From positions 1-64,000 of the forward strand of contig JBALWH010000019.1 of the NCBI GenBank assembly GCA_036960175.1: DNA of 64,000 bases, written 5' to 3'. Source of the stretch: Motiliproteus sp036960175. Its GTDB lineage: Bacteria; Pseudomonadota; Gammaproteobacteria; Pseudomonadales; Balneatricaceae. Made by a program: the position numbers and the translations under genes. The notes beneath the pieces are model-generated. The model did not search any database. It was given only the letters and a program-made list of their open reading frames with translations, and was not told the origin of the DNA. Of the stretch, positions 43,266-52,526 are shown one piece after another. Position 1 is the first letter of the stretch; each line of letters starts with the position of its first letter.

Positions 43266-45209
43266 ATGTTATCTCATTTATTAAAGCTTGATCGATTATA
43301 TAAGTCTGCTTTTATCGGCCTTCTTGATGTTTTTCTGGTGCTGTTCTCTCTTTGGGCTGCATTTTCTTTGCGTCTCGGTGAGTTATATCAGCCAGTCGCT
43401 AGTCAGTGGCTTCTATTCGTCGTAACACCCATTATAGCTATTCCTGTTTTTATCAAGCTGGGTTTGTACCGTGCGGTGATCCGCTATATTGGTCATAAAG
43501 CAATGATCACCATTGGCTATGCCAATGCTGTGGTGGCACTGGTTTGGTCACTGTTTCCTTTTTACCTTCCTCAGTACATCGATGTTGATTTGTTTTCCCC
43601 TCGTTCCCTGCCTTTTATTTTCTGGATGGTGCTATGTATCACTGTGGGTGGGAGTCGTCAGATTGCTCGTTGGTTTATTGCCGATCTAAATAAAGATTCC
43701 GGGAATAGTTATGCTGTTATTTACGGGGCAGGAGATGCTGGGGTTCAGTTGGCATCGTCATTGCGTCATAGCCATGCAGTTAGGTTGCTGGGTTTTATTG
43801 ATGACGACAGTCGGTTACATGGTCACCAAGTAGCGGGATTTCAGGTGCTGGGGGGGCTGTCGGTCATATCTGGACTTAAGAAAGAATCTGAGCAGCTAGA
43901 GGTGCTGTTAGCGCTGCCTAGTGCTGGGAGAGAAGAGCGTTTACGTATTATCGATGGTTTAGAAAAAGTAGAGGTGGCGGTTCGTTCTGTACCTAGTCTG
44001 GATGATATTGCGCTAGGTAAAGCAGATTTGGCCGATCTTTACGGTGTCGATATGTCGGATCTGCTTGGGCGCCAGGAAGTTTCGCCAGACCCTGCTTTAC
44101 TGGCTCGCTGTGTAAAAACCAAAAGCGTCATGGTTACCGGCGCTGGCGGTACCATCGGGTCGGAATTGTGCCGTCAGCTGCTTAAGCTGCAACCGCGGCA
44201 ACTCATCCTTTTTGAACATTCAGAGTTTCAGTTGTTTTCCATAGAAGAAGAAGTTCAGCGACGTATCAAACAGTTTGAGCTTGAAATCGATATCGTGTCG
44301 GTGTTGGGTACGGTGCTGGATCGGGGGCTCGTTGGCAACGTGCTCGGTACTTACAATGTTGATACCGTTTATCACGCAGCGGCATACAAGCATGTACCTA
44401 TCGTCGAGCACAATGTTCTTGCTGGCGTTCGTAACAATGTTGTTGGGACTTACAACCTTGCAATAGAAGCCGCTATTAAAGGCGTCACAAACTTTGTATT
44501 GGTTTCAACCGATAAAGCTGTCAGGCCAACGAATACCATGGGGGCCAGTAAGCGATTGTCAGAGATGGTCTTGCAAGGTCTTCAAAACAGTACCCTGAAC
44601 CGATCCACCTGCTTTTCAATGGTGCGCTTTGGCAATGTTTTAGGGTCTTCAGGCTCGGTGATTCCGTTGTTCCAGCAACAGATCAGTCAAGGTGGGCCGG
44701 TGACGGTCACCCATCCCGATATCACCCGTTATTTCATGACCATTCCGGAAGCCGCTTTGCTGGTGATTCAGGCCGGTTCTATGGGGAAGGGAGGGGACCT
44801 CTTTGTGTTAGATATGGGAGAGCCCGTTAAAATAGCGGAACTCGCACGTCGAATGATACGTCTTGCTGGTTATCAAGTTTGTGAAGAAGGTGGTAATGAG
44901 GGCGTGCGTATCGAATTCACCGGCTTGAGGCACGGTGAAAAACTGTATGAAGAACTGTTGATTGGCGACAATGTTCAGGGAACCGATCATCCGCTTATAA
45001 TGGTGGCTGATGAAGAAGGGCCAGAATGTGATGATATTTCTGAATTTATGGAACAGCTCGATGGATTCCTTAAGCAGCAGAATGTAGTTTCGATCCGCGA
45101 ATTTCTTCTGCGATATGTGAGCGGTTATCAACCCCAGTGTGATATACAAGATACCCTCTGGCTCAAGATGAGCCAAAAAGGTACAGACAAGGAGAGGACA
45201 GTTAGATGA
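43266..45209 (+). CDS. WbpM/CapD/PglF-type UDP-GlcNAc 4,6-dehydratase
   Basis: A 647-residue membrane-anchored dehydratase: four TM helices in residues about 10-120, a CoA-binding-like Rossmann middle (VIYGAGDAGVQLASSL) and a catalytic SDR from about 285 (MVTGAGGTIGSELCRQLLKL). The active site reads STDKAVRPTNTMGASKRLSE, with Met where most SDRs have Tyr, as in WbpM and FlaA1. The product, UDP-4-keto-6-deoxy-GlcNAc, is the substrate of the PglE-like aminotransferase at 52527. The stop overlaps the next gene as ATGA. Confidence 0.92.
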   Translation: MLSHLLKLDRLYKSAFIGLLDVFLVLFSLWAAFSLRLGELYQPVASQWLLFVVTPIIAIPVFIKLGLYRAVIRYIGHKAMITIGYANAVVALVWSLFPFYLPQYIDVDLFSPRSLPFIFWMVLCITVGGSRQIARWFIADLNKDSGNSYAVIYGAGDAGVQLASSLRHSHAVRLLGFIDDDSRLHGHQVAGFQVLGGLSVISGLKKESEQLEVLLALPSAGREERLRIIDGLEKVEVAVRSVPSLDDIALGKADLADLYGVDMSDLLGRQEVSPDPALLARCVKTKSVMVTGAGGTIGSELCRQLLKLQPRQLILFEHSEFQLFSIEEEVQRRIKQFELEIDIVSVLGTVLDRGLVGNVLGTYNVDTVYHAAAYKHVPIVEHNVLAGVRNNVVGTYNLAIEAAIKGVTNFVLVSTDKAVRPTNTMGASKRLSEMVLQGLQNSTLNRSTCFSMVRFGNVLGSSGSVIPLFQQQISQGGPVTVTHPDITRYFMTIPEAALLVIQAGSMGKGGDLFVLDMGEPVKIAELARRMIRLAGYQVCEEGGNEGVRIEFTGLRHGEKLYEELLIGDNVQGTDHPLIMVADEEGPECDDISEFMEQLDGFLKQQNVVSIREFLLRYVSGYQPQCDIQDTLWLKMSQKGTDKERTVR

Positions 45210-46492
45210 GTCAATGTGGTGCCCTTGATAAGGTTAAAGTTGCAGTCGTTGGGTTGGGATACGTAGGGCTGCCGCTGGCGGCAGCTTTTGGTCGCAAGTA
45301 CGGCACCATTGGTTTCGATATAAAAGCAGGCCGGGTGGCTGAATTGAAGTCTGGCCATGATTCCACTCAGGAAATGACCGCTGCGGAAATGGCGGAGTCC
45401 TCTAAGCTGGTGTTTAGTTGTGATGCAACCGACCTGGCTGATCGCAATCTGTATATAGTTACCGTTCCGACACCTATCGATGAATCCAAGCAACCAGATT
45501 TGACCCCCTTGGTAAAGGCCTCTGAAATGATTGCAGGGGTGCTGTCCACAGGAGATACAGTTGTCTATGAGTCGACTGTCTACCCTGGCGCAACTGAAGA
45601 AGTCTGTGTTCCTATTCTTGAAAAGCTTTCAGGGCTTGTTTTCAATCAGGATTTTTATGTTGGATACAGTCCTGAACGGATCAATCCCGGTGATAAAACT
45701 CATCGGTTGGAAAGTATTTTGAAAGTGACCTCTGGGTCAACTCCAGAAACTGCCGATTTTGTTGATAGCTTTTATGCCTCAATCATCACCGCCGGAACAC
45801 ATAAAGCCAGTTCTATAAAGGTGGCTGAAGCGGCGAAGGTTATTGAAAACACTCAGCGGGATTTGAACATTGCCCTAATTAATGAGTTGGCAATTATCTT
45901 TGATAAGCTGGGTATTGATACCGGCGAGGTGCTAGCTGCGGCTGGCACTAAGTGGAATTTTCTGCCCTTCCGTCCAGGTTTGGTGGGTGGTCACTGCATT
46001 AGTATCGATCCCTACTATTTGACCCATAAAGCGCAATCTATTGGTTATCATCCTGAAATCATTTTGGCGGGGCGTCGCTTGAATGATGGTATGGGAGCCT
46101 TCGTGGTATCCAAAGTAATCAAGTTGATGACCCAGAAAAAAGTCCATGTTGTCGGCAGTAAAGTGCTGATTATGGGATTAACCTTCAAAGAGAACTGCCC
46201 CGATCTGCGTAATACCCGCGTCATCGACATGGTGCGAGAACTGTCTGAATACCATGCTGAAGTTGACGTCTACGACCCATGGGCAGATTCGCGAGAAGCG
46301 CAACATGAATATGGAATTGAGCTGGTGTCTAGTCTGCAGCCGAGCTCTTATGACGCAATAATCTTGGCGGTATCTCATCATCAGTTTGCCGCCATGAGTG
46401 CTGCGGATATACGCGCCTTAGGTAAGTCAAATCATGTGTTGTATGACATCAAGCACCTGTTAGCTGCTGAAGAAGTTGATGGCCGTCTGTAA
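45206..46492 (+). CDS. tviB: UDP-N-acetylglucosamine 6-dehydrogenase, TviB/WbpA type
   Basis: A 428-residue UDP-HexNAc dehydrogenase: VAVVGLGYVGLPLAAAFGRK at about residues 12-31, VPTPID, ESTVYPGATEEVC, YSPERINPGDK and GLVGGHCISIDPYYLTHKA with the catalytic Cys. Makes UDP-GlcNAcA (or UDP-GalNAcA) from the UDP-HexNAc. No clear TviC/WbpP C4-epimerase for N-acetylated substrate is seen; the following epimerase looks like a glucuronate type. Translationally coupled to the preceding dehydratase. Confidence 0.9.
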   Translation: MSQCGALDKVKVAVVGLGYVGLPLAAAFGRKYGTIGFDIKAGRVAELKSGHDSTQEMTAAEMAESSKLVFSCDATDLADRNLYIVTVPTPIDESKQPDLTPLVKASEMIAGVLSTGDTVVYESTVYPGATEEVCVPILEKLSGLVFNQDFYVGYSPERINPGDKTHRLESILKVTSGSTPETADFVDSFYASIITAGTHKASSIKVAEAAKVIENTQRDLNIALINELAIIFDKLGIDTGEVLAAAGTKWNFLPFRPGLVGGHCISIDPYYLTHKAQSIGYHPEIILAGRRLNDGMGAFVVSKVIKLMTQKKVHVVGSKVLIMGLTFKENCPDLRNTRVIDMVRELSEYHAEVDVYDPWADSREAQHEYGIELVSSLQPSSYDAIILAVSHHQFAAMSAADIRALGKSNHVLYDIKHLLAAEEVDGRL

Positions 46493-46526
46493 AGGTGGCT
46501 CCTGAAAGAACATTTAAGGATTGGTT

Positions 46527-47543
46527 ATGAAAGTTTTAGTAACAGGAGCGGCGGGATTTATCGGTTCTCATGTTTCCAACGTATTGTTGGACCGTGGAGA
46601 TGAAGTTGTTGGCCTGGACAATATTAATGATTACTACGATGTTTCTCTGAAGCATGCGCGCCTTGAACGACTGCAAAATCAGAAAGGCAGTGAAAGGTTT
46701 AAGTTTGTAAAGATTGATGTTGCCGATCAAGACGCCATGACCACGCTATTTGCGGAAGAGAAGTTTGACCGCGTAGTTCATCTGGCTGCTCAGGCCGGTG
46801 TTCGCTACAGCATCGAGAACCCAAGAGCCTATATCGACAGCAACATCGTCGGCTACCTGAATATTCTGGAAGGTTGTCGGCACAATGATGTTGAGCACTT
46901 GGTTTATGCCTCCTCCAGCTCAGTGTACGGTGCCAATGAGACCATGCCTTTCTCTGAGCACGACAATGTTGACCACCCTCTGTCCTTGTATGCAGCGTCG
47001 AAAAAGTCTAACGAACTAATGGCTCATACCTACAGTCATCTCTATGGGTTACCCACCACAGGATTACGCTTCTTTACCGTTTATGGACCCTGGGGCCGGC
47101 CTGATATGGCGCTGTTTTTGTTTACCAAAGCCATTCTCGCGGGTGAGCCTATCAATGTATTCAACTACGGTAAGCACAAGCGCGATTTCACCTATATTGA
47201 CGATATTGTAAAAGGTATTGTGCACACTCTGGACCGACCAGCTGAGCCTAATGAAGAGTGGTCTGGACTCGATCCTGATCCGGCAACGAGTAAAGCTCCT
47301 TGGCGGGTATTTAATATTGGTAATCAGCAGCCCGTTGAGTTAATGACCTATATCGAACTGCTGGAGAAAAACCTAGGTAAGACCGCAGAGAAAAATTTGT
47401 TACCTCTGCAGCCTGGTGATGTCCCCGATACCTATGCGAATGTAGAGTCTTTAGTTGAGTGGACTGGGTATAAACCTAGTATTACTGTTGAAGAAGGTAT
47501 GGAGCGTTTTGTTGAGTGGTATATAGAATTCAACAACGTCTAA
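46527..47543 (+). CDS. UDP-glucuronate 4-epimerase family protein
   Basis: A 338-residue SDR starting MKVLVTGAAGFIGSHV. DNINDYYDVSLKHARLERL, SSSSVYG, YAASKKSNELMAHTYSHLYG and FFTVYGPWGRPDMALF are hallmarks of the GlcA-4-epimerase group (Cap1J, LpsL). It would convert UDP-glucuronate to UDP-galacturonate. ATG 46527 is used because it begins the conserved strand, with AAGGA upstream. Ends the ugd-dehydratase-dehydrogenase run; a 66-bp gap follows. Confidence 0.9.
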   Translation: MKVLVTGAAGFIGSHVSNVLLDRGDEVVGLDNINDYYDVSLKHARLERLQNQKGSERFKFVKIDVADQDAMTTLFAEEKFDRVVHLAAQAGVRYSIENPRAYIDSNIVGYLNILEGCRHNDVEHLVYASSSSVYGANETMPFSEHDNVDHPLSLYAASKKSNELMAHTYSHLYGLPTTGLRFFTVYGPWGRPDMALFLFTKAILAGEPINVFNYGKHKRDFTYIDDIVKGIVHTLDRPAEPNEEWSGLDPDPATSKAPWRVFNIGNQQPVELMTYIELLEKNLGKTAEKNLLPLQPGDVPDTYANVESLVEWTGYKPSITVEEGMERFVEWYIEFNNV

Positions 47544-47609
47544 ATGATGAGCTCTCACCCGACTCTTTAATATCCCTTGGTTCGCTAAGGGGCTCTATGG
47601 TTGGTTTTT

Positions 47610-48377
47610 ATGAATAAGCATTCAGAAAATGAGACCCCGCTGGTTTCTATAGTGACAGTGGTATATAACGGCGAGAAACATATATCCAGCGCTGTCGAGA
47701 GTGTTCTTAACCAAACCTATAATAATATTGAATATATTGTTATAGATGGAGGATCAAAAGACGCTACTTTGGAGATACTAGATAAATACAAAAGCAGAAT
47801 AGATGTCCTTATTAGTGAGCCTGATGAGGGTATTAGTGATGCTTTTAATAAGGGGGTTCGTAAAGCAACGGGAGCGATTATAGGGATTATTAATTCAGAT
47901 GACTGGTATGAGCCTGATGCTGTGGAATCCGTGGTAGATCAGCTTCAGGAAAGTGATGCGTTTGTGTATGGTGGAATGCGAGTGTATTTAGATGATGATA
48001 GCTATGTCTATCAAGATCCTGAAGATGATTACTCTTTATCTATTAGATATAAAATGCCAACATTTAATTTTCCTACTGTTTTTTTTAAGGCTTCTATGTA
48101 TGAAAAAGCAGGGCTTTTCGATAAACGTCTTAGCTATGCTATGGACTACGATTTGTTGCTTAGATTGTTCAAAATGGGATTTTACGGAAAACCAATAAAT
48201 AAACACATAGCAAACATGAGAACGGGAGGAGTATCTGTCCGAGATTACCCGCTGGTACGAAGGGAAGTTAAGATGATCTCAGTACGACATGGTTCGAATA
48301 AAAGCATAGCTGAGTTGTATTATTTTTACTATATGCTTAGGTACTTCGTAAGGTGTTTTATAAAGAAGGTGCTTTGA
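47610..48377 (+). CDS. GT2 glycosyltransferase
   Basis: A 255-residue GT-A transferase: VSIVTVVYNGEKHISSAVES, YNNIEYIVIDGGSKDAT, SEPDEGISDAFNKGVRKATG and INSDDWYEPDAV with the metal-binding DD motif. This WcaA/WbbD-like group often acts early in repeat-unit assembly. FPTVFFKASMYEKAGLFD is also conserved in the group. Donor cannot be read from sequence. AT-rich. Confidence 0.85.
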   Translation: MNKHSENETPLVSIVTVVYNGEKHISSAVESVLNQTYNNIEYIVIDGGSKDATLEILDKYKSRIDVLISEPDEGISDAFNKGVRKATGAIIGIINSDDWYEPDAVESVVDQLQESDAFVYGGMRVYLDDDSYVYQDPEDDYSLSIRYKMPTFNFPTVFFKASMYEKAGLFDKRLSYAMDYDLLLRLFKMGFYGKPINKHIANMRTGGVSVRDYPLVRREVKMISVRHGSNKSIAELYYFYYMLRYFVRCFIKKVL

Positions 48378-48431
48378 TTTTTTTATTTTTGTAAATGTCA
48401 CTTTTTCTGGCTTTTACGGAGGCGGGGATTC

Positions 48432-49145
48432 ATGAGTATGTTAAAAGATTTTTTAAAAAGACTTTTAGGACCAGCTTTTTATCGGTTACATGATCGAGCT
48501 TATGGGAAAAAGCTAGAGTTGAAGTTTTGGAGTAAATGGGTTGAAAGTCAGGGTTTGGCTTGGAAGGGCGATTACGCAAAGAGACTTGATCCCAATACTA
48601 AAGTCGCTGGGCATCATAAGGAAATATTAGACAAGTATTTCTGTCCAGATATGAAAATACTGGATGTAGGTAGTGGGCCAATTACAGGAGTTGGTTACTG
48701 CTATGATGGGAATGTTTTGAATATAACGGCCTGTGATCCTAACGCAGTTGAGTATAACGATATGCTGCAGGAAAAAAATATTGTTCCTCCTGTTGTTACT
48801 GTTTTTGCTCATGGTGAATCGTTGAGTGATGAGATCGAAGGCGAGTTCGAATGGATAAACTGTAATAATGCTTTAGATCACGCTGGTAGGCCTGATAAGG
48901 TTTTAATTGAAATGAGGAAGCTTCTTAAGACGGGTGGAGTGGTATCTCTCTATCATGAAATTAATGAAGGCGTTAGAGAGGGGTATAGAGGTTACCATAA
49001 GTGGAACATCAAGCCATCGGGAGTAGATGGGTTTTGCATTTGGAGTCCAAAGGAAAACATGGAATATAGAGGGGATTTCATGGGGTTGAATATATCTGTG
49101 CGAGAGCAAAGCGAACATGTTTTAATTATAATGGAAGATATTTAG
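48432..49145 (+). CDS. class I SAM-dependent methyltransferase-like protein
   Basis: A 237-residue protein with ILDVGSGPITGVG (SAM loop) at about residues 77-89, ACDPNAVEY and NALDHAGRPDKVLIEMRKLL. The N-terminal lead with FWSKWVESQG is shared with some O-antigen cluster proteins of unknown specificity. It converges with the minus-strand gene at 49142, their ends overlapping by 4 bp. AT-rich. Confidence 0.72.
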   Translation: MSMLKDFLKRLLGPAFYRLHDRAYGKKLELKFWSKWVESQGLAWKGDYAKRLDPNTKVAGHHKEILDKYFCPDMKILDVGSGPITGVGYCYDGNVLNITACDPNAVEYNDMLQEKNIVPPVVTVFAHGESLSDEIEGEFEWINCNNALDHAGRPDKVLIEMRKLLKTGGVVSLYHEINEGVREGYRGYHKWNIKPSGVDGFCIWSPKENMEYRGDFMGLNISVREQSEHVLIIMEDI

Positions 49146-49954
49146 GGGGTGTTGTTTTTGTTTTCTGTGAGTTTTTTTATCTGAATTAGTAGCGATCTAG
49201 GTAGTATTGATTTTATGTATAGCATTCCTATTCCTATTATTCCTCGTAGTGGTAATTGTTTTTGATGAATAAGGAACTTGGCTGTGTTGTTAAGTTGTTT
49301 TATTCTGTTTTTTCCAGTGATGCTGTTTTGATCGACTTCATATCTAACTAAAGGAATATCTAAGTTGGCTGTTTTGAAATGCTTGGCTAATCTAAAAAAG
49401 AAAACATAGTCTTCTATGTGTGCAAACTCTTTTGAGTAATAGCCTATCTTTTTTATTACCGTGGTTTTGAATATAACGCTAGGGTGGGCAAAGGGGTTTC
49501 TGAGCCAGATTTCCTTTAAAATTTCTTTGTGGCGAGTTTTGGGTTTGGTCTTGAAAAGTTGCTCTCCATCCAGAGCGGTATAGATTATTGAGGTGCCACA
49601 GAGTGCAATTTCAGGATTGGACGCCATGAATTCTTCCTGAATTCTAAATCGTTCACCTATGTTCCTATCTCCGCAATCTAGGCGAGCAATATATTTGTAT
49701 TTAGAATGGCTGAGAATATAGCGTAGCCCTGCGTTCAAAGCGGTTACTATTCCGCCGTTTTCGGTAAGGTAGATCAGTTTGATGTCGCCCTTGGCAAGGA
49801 ATGCTTCGTTGGTTTTTTCTTCACTGATTCTATCTTTGCTGCCATCATCCACGATACAAATATCTACGCATTCAGTTGGGGCTATGGATGCAATGCTTCG
49901 GTATAATCCGTCGGGATTGTTGTAGTGAGGAATGAGAACGCAGGTTTTATTCAT
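49142..49954 (-). CDS. GT2 glycosyltransferase on the opposite strand
   Basis: A 270-residue GT-A protein: CVLIPHYNNPDGLYRSIASI, ICIVDDGSKDR, LNAGLRYI and ARLDCGDRNIGERF; KEFAHIEDYVFFFRLAKHF matches the acceptor-side loop with the ED catalytic pair. It is the only minus-strand gene inside the polysaccharide locus and must have its own promoter in the 49955-50032 gap. AT-rich. Confidence 0.85.
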   Translation of the reverse strand: MNKTCVLIPHYNNPDGLYRSIASIAPTECVDICIVDDGSKDRISEEKTNEAFLAKGDIKLIYLTENGGIVTALNAGLRYILSHSKYKYIARLDCGDRNIGERFRIQEEFMASNPEIALCGTSIIYTALDGEQLFKTKPKTRHKEILKEIWLRNPFAHPSVIFKTTVIKKIGYYSKEFAHIEDYVFFFRLAKHFKTANLDIPLVRYEVDQNSITGKNRIKQLNNTAKFLIHQKQLPLRGIIGIGMLYIKSILPRSLLIQIKKLTENKNNTP

Positions 49955-50032
49955 ACTCGACAGTTTTATGTGCAGATATTGAAAATCTATTATGTATGTT
50001 TTCTGGGGTAATGAATATAAGGACGGATATTG

Positions 50033-51172
50033 ATGTCTAGGATTTTGATGGTTACGACCGTCGATATTACCTTGCAGGCCTTCCTGTTACCGTTGGCAAC
50101 TTCTTTTCGGGAGCGGGGCTTCTTTGTTGATTGTTTAGCATGTGGTGCTAGCGGTAATGCCAATCTCAGATCCCATTTCGACGCTGTCTACGACGCCGGT
50201 TGGAGCAGGCGTGTTTTGGAAAATAAACAGTTCTTCAATATTGTGCATGAGTTGAGGACGTTGGTGAGTGATAACCACTATGACGTCGTCCATGTCCATA
50301 CCCCTATAGCCGGCCTTATCGTTAGATTTGCATTACGGAATTTGCGCAGCAGAAAAAAAGTGAAGGTGATATATACGGCTCATGGCTTTCATTTTTGTGA
50401 GACCAATGGTTGGCTTAAGAATTTTATTTATAGGTCGATTGAGCGGGTTGCAGGTCGTTGGTTGGACGCCATCATTACCATTAACGAAGATGATTATCGT
50501 GCCTGCACTGAGCAACTCAGAATTCCTCTGGCTAAAGTTTATAAATTTCCTGGGGTAGGGATAGCAACCGACTGTTATCCGAGGGCAGTCGCTTCAGGTC
50601 AGGAGCGTGAATTGCTGGTCTCTCTCGATATTGAGCGCTTCAAATTCCGGTTAATCATGGTCGCCGAATTTAATCCGGGTAAGCGTCATATTGACGCCAT
50701 CGATGCACTCACTCGTCTGAATAATCCGTCTGTGGTCCTCATGTGTGCAGGAGTGGGGCCGTTAATGGAGCAGGTTAAGCAATATGCCTATGATAAGGGC
50801 GTTTCCGGTCAGGTCCGTTTTCTTGGCTTTCGTTCGGATATTCCAGAATTGCTGGCTATATCTGATTTGGCGGTGTTTCCTTCCATTCGTGAGGGGTTGC
50901 CGCGGTTTGTCATGGAGGCTATGGCTTCTGGTGTGCCGGTGGTTGGATACAATATCCGGGGAGTTAGGGATCTATTGAGCGCTGGCGTCGGAGTATTGTG
51001 TGATCCTTATGATGTGCAAGGGCTTGCGGAGGGGGTTGAAAGTTTATTGGAATCAGAAGAACAGCGCGCCAAATTAGCTGCAAAAGGTCTGGAACGAATT
51101 AGAGATTATGACGTGAGCCTCGTCATCAAGGCTCATGATGAATTGTATAATGAGCTACTCGAGAAAGCCTGA
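50033..51172 (+). CDS. GT4 glycosyltransferase
   Basis: A 379-residue GT-B protein. HVHTPIAGLIVRFALR and YTAHGFHF in the N-half and FNPGKRHIDAIDAL, LMCAGVGPLM, RFLGFRSDIPELLAISDLAVFPSIREGLP (donor-binding E-x7-E region) and VVGYNIRGVRDLL in the C-half match the EpsD/PglA-like group. ATG 50033 rather than TTG 50030. It precedes the PglC-like gene by one base, the usual place for the enzyme adding the second sugar. Confidence 0.87.
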   Translation: MSRILMVTTVDITLQAFLLPLATSFRERGFFVDCLACGASGNANLRSHFDAVYDAGWSRRVLENKQFFNIVHELRTLVSDNHYDVVHVHTPIAGLIVRFALRNLRSRKKVKVIYTAHGFHFCETNGWLKNFIYRSIERVAGRWLDAIITINEDDYRACTEQLRIPLAKVYKFPGVGIATDCYPRAVASGQERELLVSLDIERFKFRLIMVAEFNPGKRHIDAIDALTRLNNPSVVLMCAGVGPLMEQVKQYAYDKGVSGQVRFLGFRSDIPELLAISDLAVFPSIREGLPRFVMEAMASGVPVVGYNIRGVRDLLSAGVGVLCDPYDVQGLAEGVESLLESEEQRAKLAAKGLERIRDYDVSLVIKAHDELYNELLEKA

Positions 51173-51173
51173 T

Positions 51174-51782
51174 ATGAAGCGAGTATTTGATCTGTTGGTG
51201 GCGTTCTCAGCATTGTTATTACTATCTCCTGTTTTATTCGTTGTTTATCTCCTGATAAGAACCAACTTGGGTAAGCCCGTACTGTTTCGGCAGGTGCGGC
51301 CAGGATATCTTGGGAAGCCTTTCGAAATGGTTAAGTTCCGGACTATGTTGGACACTGTAGATAAAACCGGTCATCTGCTGTCCGACGAACAGCGTTTGAC
51401 TCCGTTAGGTCGATTTCTTCGCGCTGCCAGTCTCGATGAATTGCCAGAACTATGGAATGTGTTAAAAGGAGATATGAGCCTGGTAGGGCCACGGCCTCTT
51501 TTGATGGAATATTTGCCACTCTATAGTGAGCAGCAGGCGCGGCGGCATGAGGCTAAACCTGGAATTACCGGCTGGGCGCAGGTGAATGGAAGAAATGCCA
51601 TTTCTTGGGAAGAGAAATTTAACTTAGATGTATGGTATGTGGATAATCAATCTCTTTGGTTGGATATTAAAATAGTTTGGCTGACCTTTTATAAGGTTTT
51701 GCGCCGTGACGGAATCTCAAGTGATGATCATGCGACGATGCCTCATTTTAGAGGGACCCTTTCGAAAGATAACGGTGATTAA
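51174..51782 (+). CDS. pglC: PglC-type initiating phosphoglycosyltransferase
   Basis: A 202-residue monotopic PGT: one re-entrant hydrophobic segment (LLVAFSALLLLSPVLFVVYLL interrupted by Ser-Pro), VLFRQVRPGYLGKPFEMVKF, SLDELPELWNVLKG with the Asp-Glu dyad, MSLVGPRPL and KPGITGWAQVNGRN. It transfers a sugar phosphate, probably diNAc-bacillosamine, to undecaprenyl phosphate. ATG 51174 lies one base after the preceding stop. Unlike wcaJ at 32915 it lacks the N-terminal TM and CoA-binding-like domain. Confidence 0.9.
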   Translation: MKRVFDLLVAFSALLLLSPVLFVVYLLIRTNLGKPVLFRQVRPGYLGKPFEMVKFRTMLDTVDKTGHLLSDEQRLTPLGRFLRAASLDELPELWNVLKGDMSLVGPRPLLMEYLPLYSEQQARRHEAKPGITGWAQVNGRNAISWEEKFNLDVWYVDNQSLWLDIKIVWLTFYKVLRRDGISSDDHATMPHFRGTLSKDNGD

Positions 51783-51887
51783 TCAATTAAGATTGCCGTC
51801 TTGATTCTAAGATTCATTGGCCATCAGAGAAGGTGGCACCAATAGGCTTTGTTATTCCTGCGAAATTTGCTGATTCAGGATGGTGGA

Positions 51888-52514
51888 ATGAAAACTAAAC
51901 TCCTTATTCTTGGGGCGGGTGGACACGGACATGTCGTTGCTGATGCTGCAGTGGCATCGAACCGTTGGTCAAGTGTAGCGTTTCTAGATGATCGGTTTCC
52001 CGAGCTTAAGCGGGCAGCCCAATGGGCTGTTGTGGATGTGATTGGAAATGCAAAAAAATGGAAACATGAATATCCTCAGGCAGTTGTTGCTGTTGGTGAC
52101 AACGAAACTCGCTTGCAACTATCTCTTCAGCTTGAACTACTGGGTTTTGATCTAGTTTCAGTTATTCACCCTAGTGCAGCAATCAGTACGTCGTCTAATA
52201 TTGCGAAAGGCTCTGTGATGCTTGCTAATTCAGTAGTAAATATAGGTGGTTCTTTAGGCAAGGCTAGCATCGTTAATACAGGAGCTATTGTTGATCACGA
52301 CTGTGTTATTGGAGAAGCCGTGCATATATCTCCTGGGTGCAATTTAGCTGGAGCGGTTTCTGTGGGAAATAATTCTTGGCTGGGCATTGGCAGTTCTTAT
52401 CTTCCTGGTATTGTTATCGGTAAATATTGCACTATCGGCGCTGGGGCAGTAGTTCTAACCGATATCCCAGATAATTGCACAGCCGTGGGTATTCCCGCCA
52501 AAATCATCAGTTGA
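51888..52514 (+). CDS. pglD: PglD/NeuD-type acetyltransferase
   Basis: A 208-residue two-domain protein: small Rossmann-like N-domain beginning KLLILGAGGHGHVVADAA, then a left-handed beta-helix of hexapeptide repeats with NTGAIVDHDCVIGEAVHISP (catalytic His-Asp) and the terminal GIPAKII. PglD acetylates UDP-4-amino-4,6-dideoxy-GlcNAc. ATG 51888 is preferred since it opens the conserved strand, with AGGATGGTGG upstream. Neighbours pglC and pglE support the role. Confidence 0.9.
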   Translation: MKTKLLILGAGGHGHVVADAAVASNRWSSVAFLDDRFPELKRAAQWAVVDVIGNAKKWKHEYPQAVVAVGDNETRLQLSLQLELLGFDLVSVIHPSAAISTSSNIAKGSVMLANSVVNIGGSLGKASIVNTGAIVDHDCVIGEAVHISPGCNLAGAVSVGNNSWLGIGSSYLPGIVIGKYCTIGAGAVVLTDIPDNCTAVGIPAKIIS

Positions 52515-52526
52515 TGTGGTTCAAAA

